Origin: Clostridia bacterium
GTDB taxonomy: Bacteria; Bacillota_A; Clostridia; Christensenellales; UBA1242
Reading direction: 5' to 3'
NCBI GenBank assembly: GCA_017466005.1
Contig: JAFTUZ010000036.1
Span: 1 to 7,086 of the forward strand
Length of the DNA stretch: 7,086 nucleotides
Of the stretch, positions 4,334-7,086 are shown piece after piece. Made by a program: the position numbers and the translations under genes. How positions within the stretch are numbered: the stretch's first letter is position 1; each line of letters starts with the position of its first letter. The notes under the pieces were generated by a model, which did no database searches, was not told the origin of the DNA, and worked only from the letters and a program-made list of their open reading frames with translations.

Positions 4334-5659
4334 TTATTTTTTATTACTTTTTTTGTTTCCGCTAATTTTAGATTTATGCACGTTGCGTAAAGTGCGTGTT
4401 CTGGCACCTAATTTTGCACCGCTTTTTGTGCGAATAATACTATCGCTTTTTTGCCTTGGATTACGGCTCTCACGTTTTTTGGTGTTTAATTTTTTATATT
4501 TAACTTTTTTAGGCTCGGTTGGTTTTATTTCTTTAATTGCTTCCAAATTAAGCCTTGCATAAGTTATTGTGCTTTGTGTTTTCTTGCCAATTTCTTTAAG
4601 TTTTTGTGCTTGGTCTTCACTGTTTAAAATTGTGTATGCACAGCCTTCTTTTCCGGCACGCCCAGTTCTGCCTATGCGGTGAATATAATATTCCATATTT
4701 TGTGGAAGGTCGTAGTTTATAACATATCTTATATTACTAACATCTATTCCACGAGCAGAAACATCGGTGGTTATTAAAATATCTGTTTCATCTTCTTTAT
4801 ATGCACGCATAACTTGTGTGCGTTGGCGTTGTGGCATATCTCCGTGCAAAACAGCAACAGGGTAGCCCATTTTTTCCAAATAAGATTGCACGCCACTAAC
4901 CATTGCTTTTGTGTTACAGAAAATTAAAGTTTTTCCACGTTCTATTTCGTTTAACAAACTGTGTAATGCTTTTTTCTTTTTATCTTTAGGAACTAAAAAA
5001 TATGTTTGTTTTATGTTTCCCAAAGTTGTGTTTGCTTGCCCAACTTTTACTTGCACAGGGTTTGTCATATAGTTTTTAGTTAGTGCCATAATTTCGTTGT
5101 TCATTGTTGCACTAAACATAACAGTTTGCCTATCAAATGGAGTTTTGTTAAGTATTGCTTCTATATCTGCCCTAAAACCCATATTAAGCATTTCGTCCGC
5201 TTCATCTAAAACAACAGTAGAAACGCCACCAAGTTTTAAAGTATGCCTTTTTATATGGTCTAAAACACGCCCCGGTGTACCAACTATAATATTAGCCCTA
5301 CGTTTTAATGCGTAAATTTGCCTAGACATATCTGTTCCGCCATAAAGTTCGGTAACTTTTATGTGTTTTATGTTTTTAGCAAGCATTTTTGCTTCTTTTC
5401 CGGTTTGCAAACACAACTCTCGTGTTGGGCATAAAATAATTGCCTGAACAAAATCTACATCATCAACAATTTTTTCTAAAAGAGGAATTAAAAATGCCAA
5501 AGTTTTTCCTGTTCCTGTTTGGCTAAGCCCAATAAGGCTTTGGTTTTGCATAAGCAAAGGAATTGCTTTTTCCTGAATTTCGGTTGGTTTAACAAAACCA
5601 CGTTGCTCTAAAATTTGTAAAATTTTAGGCGAGATATTAAGTTCATTAAATGTTTTCAT
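4334..5659 (-). CDS. DEAD-box ATP-dependent RNA helicase
   Basis: A 441-residue protein with every superfamily-2 DEAD-box motif: Q-motif GFVKPTEIQ (21-29), motif I SQTGTGKT (46-53), PTREL (78-82), GG (107-108), TPGR (128-131), DEAD (152-155), SAT (183-185), IFCNT (246-250), TTDVSARGID (297-306) and HRIGRTGRAG (327-336). It unwinds short RNA duplexes using ATP in the cytosol, in roles such as ribosome assembly, cold adaptation or RNA decay. There is no dbpA-type RNA-binding domain; instead residues about 380-441 are a Lys/Arg-rich unstructured tail, as in RhlE/CshA-type proteins, which probably binds RNA non-specifically. SD AAAGGA lies just upstream of ATG 5659, and a promoter with an extended -10 follows further up. 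The exact orthologue (cshA, cshB or rhlE-like) cannot be fixed by eye. Confidence 0.95.
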   Translation of the reverse strand: MKTFNELNISPKILQILEQRGFVKPTEIQEKAIPLLMQNQSLIGLSQTGTGKTLAFLIPLLEKIVDDVDFVQAIILCPTRELCLQTGKEAKMLAKNIKHIKVTELYGGTDMSRQIYALKRRANIIVGTPGRVLDHIKRHTLKLGGVSTVVLDEADEMLNMGFRADIEAILNKTPFDRQTVMFSATMNNEIMALTKNYMTNPVQVKVGQANTTLGNIKQTYFLVPKDKKKKALHSLLNEIERGKTLIFCNTKAMVSGVQSYLEKMGYPVAVLHGDMPQRQRTQVMRAYKEDETDILITTDVSARGIDVSNIRYVINYDLPQNMEYYIHRIGRTGRAGKEGCAYTILNSEDQAQKLKEIGKKTQSTITYARLNLEAIKEIKPTEPKKVKYKKLNTKKRESRNPRQKSDSIIRTKSGAKLGARTRTLRNVHKSKISGNKKSNKK

Positions 5660-5741
5660 AATTTTTCCTTTTATTTTTTACGAATGAATTAAAAAATATC
5701 ATACATACTAATATTGCTAATTTGTTTTAACTATATAATAA

Positions 5742-5769
5742 TTATACCATATATAAAAACAAAAAGCAA
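5742..5769 (-). promoter_or_regulatory. Extended -10 promoter for the DEAD helicase gene
   Basis: On the minus strand: TTGCTT (5769-5764), a 16-base spacer and TGG-TATAAT (5750-5742), which is a perfect -10 with the TGn extension. Transcription would begin near 5735, giving a leader of about 75 bases with no strong structure seen. Confidence 0.7.
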
Positions 5770-5809
5770 TAAGCCAAATTTAGCGAAAACTATAAATTTT
5801 AATTTATTA

Positions 5810-5838
5810 TTGACTTTTATATTTGCTTTTGCTAAAAT
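5810..5838 (+). promoter_or_regulatory. Sigma-A-type promoter for the TM2 protein gene
   Basis: TTGACT (5810-5815), a 17-base spacer and TAAAAT (5833-5838), with TGC directly before it as an extended -10. A start near 5845 gives a leader of about 60 bases. It also argues against the upstream in-frame start at 5823, which would lie within the promoter itself. Confidence 0.75.
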
Positions 5839-5906
5839 TGTTTTATCATAATCTAAACCTATGGTTTGATTTTGAAATTTTAAATACAAAAAGGTTGGAT
5901 AGGAAT

Positions 5907-6272
5907 ATGAAAACTGTTAAATGCCAACATTGTGGTCAGGAAATTCCTGAAAACGCAATAGTTTGCCCAAATTGTAGTGAAAGATGTTTATCTACAAAAA
6001 ACAAAATTCTTGCAGCAATTTTTGCAATAATTTTAGGGCCACTTGGTATTCACAATTTCTATTTAAGTTACACAACTCGTGGGTGGATAGAACTTGGTTG
6101 TTCGGCTTTAGGCGCATTGCTTTTATTAAAAGGCTTTGTAGATGCTAGCACCGCTTTACTTGTTGTAGGAATTGTAATTATGGCTTTGGTTTGGGTTTCT
6201 GCTATTGTTCAAGGTATTTTATACTTAACAAGAACAATTGGACGCGACGGTAAAGGTAAAAGATTGGCTTAA
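5907..6272 (+). CDS. Zinc-ribbon and TM2-domain membrane protein
   Basis: The protein has 121 residues. An N-terminal zinc ribbon has the pairs Cys6-x2-Cys9 and Cys20-x2-Cys23 (CQHCG and CPNCS). A TM2 domain follows, with its signature G-P-L-G-I-H-N-F-Y-L (44-53) at the end of the first membrane segment (about 33-52) and further hydrophobic segments at about 60-76 and 82-106. The short C-terminus is basic. TM2 proteins are small integral membrane proteins of mostly unknown role; the zinc ribbon would face the cytoplasm. ATG 5907 is chosen over the in-frame ATG at 5823 because the earlier one lies inside the promoter and the added residues are not conserved-looking. AGGTTGG and AGGA upstream provide the SD. 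It stands alone, divergent from the helicase and convergent with the PH-like gene. Confidence 0.85.
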   Translation: MKTVKCQHCGQEIPENAIVCPNCSERCLSTKNKILAAIFAIILGPLGIHNFYLSYTTRGWIELGCSALGALLLLKGFVDASTALLVVGIVIMALVWVSAIVQGILYLTRTIGRDGKGKRLA

Positions 6273-6284
6273 CAATTTATAATA

Positions 6285-6320
6285 AAAAAATCGTGGATTA
6301 ATTCCACGGTTTTTTATTTT
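6285..6320. terminator. Bidirectional terminator between TM2 and PH-like genes
   Basis: CGTGGA (6292-6297), TTAAT loop, TCCACG (6303-6308). The plus strand continues GTTTTTTATTTT and the minus strand ATTTTTTTAT, so both converging transcripts can end here. It begins 13 bases after the TM2 stop and its right T-run touches the stop codon of the minus-strand gene at 6319. Confidence 0.9.
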
Positions 6321-6981
6321 ATTCTTCTGTTTTAGCACTGGTTTTTTTAGTGCTAGTTTTTTTGGTTTTTGTTTTAGCCTCAGATTTTTTAGCAGGTGCT
6401 TTTTTTGTGCCGGCACTTTTTTTAGTTGTTGTTTTTTTAGTGGTTGTGCTTGTTGGTTTTTCTTCTTCATTACTTTCAACAGCAACATCATTATTTTCTT
6501 CTACAACTTCATCGGCATCTTTTATTTCTAAACTTGCAACGTTTTCTTCAACTTCTTCTGGCTTGTTAATTGTTGCAACAAGTACATATTCGCCAAATTC
6601 TTCTAAAAATACTTGTAAAAGCACAGGCGATATTTCTATTTCCTTAACTTTGCCATTTTCTAAATATTCTATTTTAACACGTTTAGATGAAAGAGCAGGT
6701 GCCCATTTATAACCCACAATAGGTGTTACCGAAATTATATTTTCTGTTTTAATAGTTTTGTTGTAAAAACCACTTTTTATATAAATTTCTTCATTATTAA
6801 TTTTGTAATAAGTACTAAAAAAGCAAGGAACAATACCCATAAACAAAATTAATGTAACAATAACCATTGGCCACCAAATATTAAGCAATATAAATAAGCA
6901 AACAGCAGCAATATTTAAAAAGCAAACAAATGCTAAAACAATAAAGCTTAAAATGCCTATTTTAGATTCAAATTTTTCCAT
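6319..6981 (-). CDS. Membrane-anchored bacterial PH-like (YyaB-type) domain protein with histone-H1-like tail
   Basis: A 220-residue protein in four parts. Two membrane segments (about 9-31 and 36-55) come first. A PH-like domain follows (about 57-132): YYKINNEEIYIKSGFYNKTI, ISVTPI, a Pro-Ala-Leu-Ser element (95-98), RVKIEYLENG, and EISPVLLQVFLEEF. This ISP-x5-FL pattern is typical of the bPH_4/YyaB-like family. An acidic linker (141-175) and a basic Lys/Thr/Ala/Ser repeat tail (178-217) with many TKK, KKT and AKK units close the protein. Tails of this composition resemble bacterial histone-H1-like proteins and may bind DNA or RNA; with the membrane anchor this would place nucleic acid at the membrane, which is inference. 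SD AGGGGGA (6985-6991) precedes ATG 6981. The function of the PH-like family is unknown. Confidence 0.8.
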   Translation of the reverse strand: MEKFESKIGILSFIVLAFVCFLNIAAVCLFILLNIWWPMVIVTLILFMGIVPCFFSTYYKINNEEIYIKSGFYNKTIKTENIISVTPIVGYKWAPALSSKRVKIEYLENGKVKEIEISPVLLQVFLEEFGEYVLVATINKPEEVEENVASLEIKDADEVVEENNDVAVESNEEEKPTSTTTKKTTTKKSAGTKKAPAKKSEAKTKTKKTSTKKTSAKTEE

Positions 6982-7013
6982 TTTTCCCCCTAAATTTTTA
7001 ACTAACTAAAAAC

Positions 7014-7042
7014 ATTATATCTTTTTTATAAAAAAAAGTAAA
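7014..7042 (-). promoter_or_regulatory. Sigma-A-type promoter for the PH-like protein gene
   Basis: On the minus strand: TTTACT (7042-7037), a 17-base spacer and TATAAT (7019-7014). The start near 7007 leaves a leader of about 25 bases containing the strong SD. The remaining bases to 7086 are AT-rich with no feature seen. Confidence 0.6.
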
Positions 7043-7086
7043 GAAATTTTTTATGTTTGCATATTATATTTTTTAGTAATTTTTAA

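Noticed and set aside
5823..5906. 28-residue N-terminal extension of the TM2 protein
   Set aside because: The putative start lies inside the TTGACT...TAAAAT promoter, so it would be upstream of the transcript.
6350..6712. Plus-strand Ser/Val/Phe-rich open frame
   Set aside because: It is the antisense shadow of the Lys/Thr/Glu-rich tail of the PH-like protein gene, with no SD or promoter.

Overview
This is a low-GC bacterial chromosome segment using the standard bacterial code. All seven complete CDS stops that can be read end in TAA, SD sequences are of the AAGGAG type, promoters are sigma-A-like, and Rho-independent terminators are frequent. The best guess is Bacillota (Firmicutes), probably an uncultured Clostridia-type lineage; this rests on composition and gene content only.

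Layout from left to right: (1) the first 18 codons of mnmE (tRNA-U34 modification GTPase) on the minus strand, with its promoter and a structured leader. (2) An extremely AT-rich divergent spacer. (3) A plus-strand cassette of a DUF1538 multi-pass membrane protein followed by two PII-like small proteins. The first junction of this cassette holds a very GC-rich 74-base element that folds as a cloverleaf (four-way junction). The second junction is an 11-base gene overlap. (4) A stand-alone exonuclease/endonuclease/phosphatase (EEP) family gene, a cluster of terminator-like hairpins, a nested inverted repeat and a small Cro/C1-type HTH regulator. (5) A convergent DEAD-box RNA helicase on the minus strand, separated from the regulator by a bidirectional terminator. 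(6) Divergent from it, a zinc-ribbon/TM2-domain membrane protein. (7) Convergent with that, a membrane-anchored PH-like-domain protein with an acidic linker and a histone-H1-like Lys/Thr/Ala tail, ending just beside another two-way terminator.

The part that most resembles a system is 380-2887: a duplicated-repeat membrane protein of unknown substrate, encoded with two divergent PII family proteins. PII proteins classically gate transporters in response to nucleotides and 2-oxoglutarate, so a PII-gated transporter is the natural inference. The GC-rich cloverleaf between transporter and regulators is the strongest unexplained signal in the window. The other genes are a mixture of housekeeping (mnmE, DEAD helicase) and accessory genes (EEP nuclease, HTH, TM2, PH-like).
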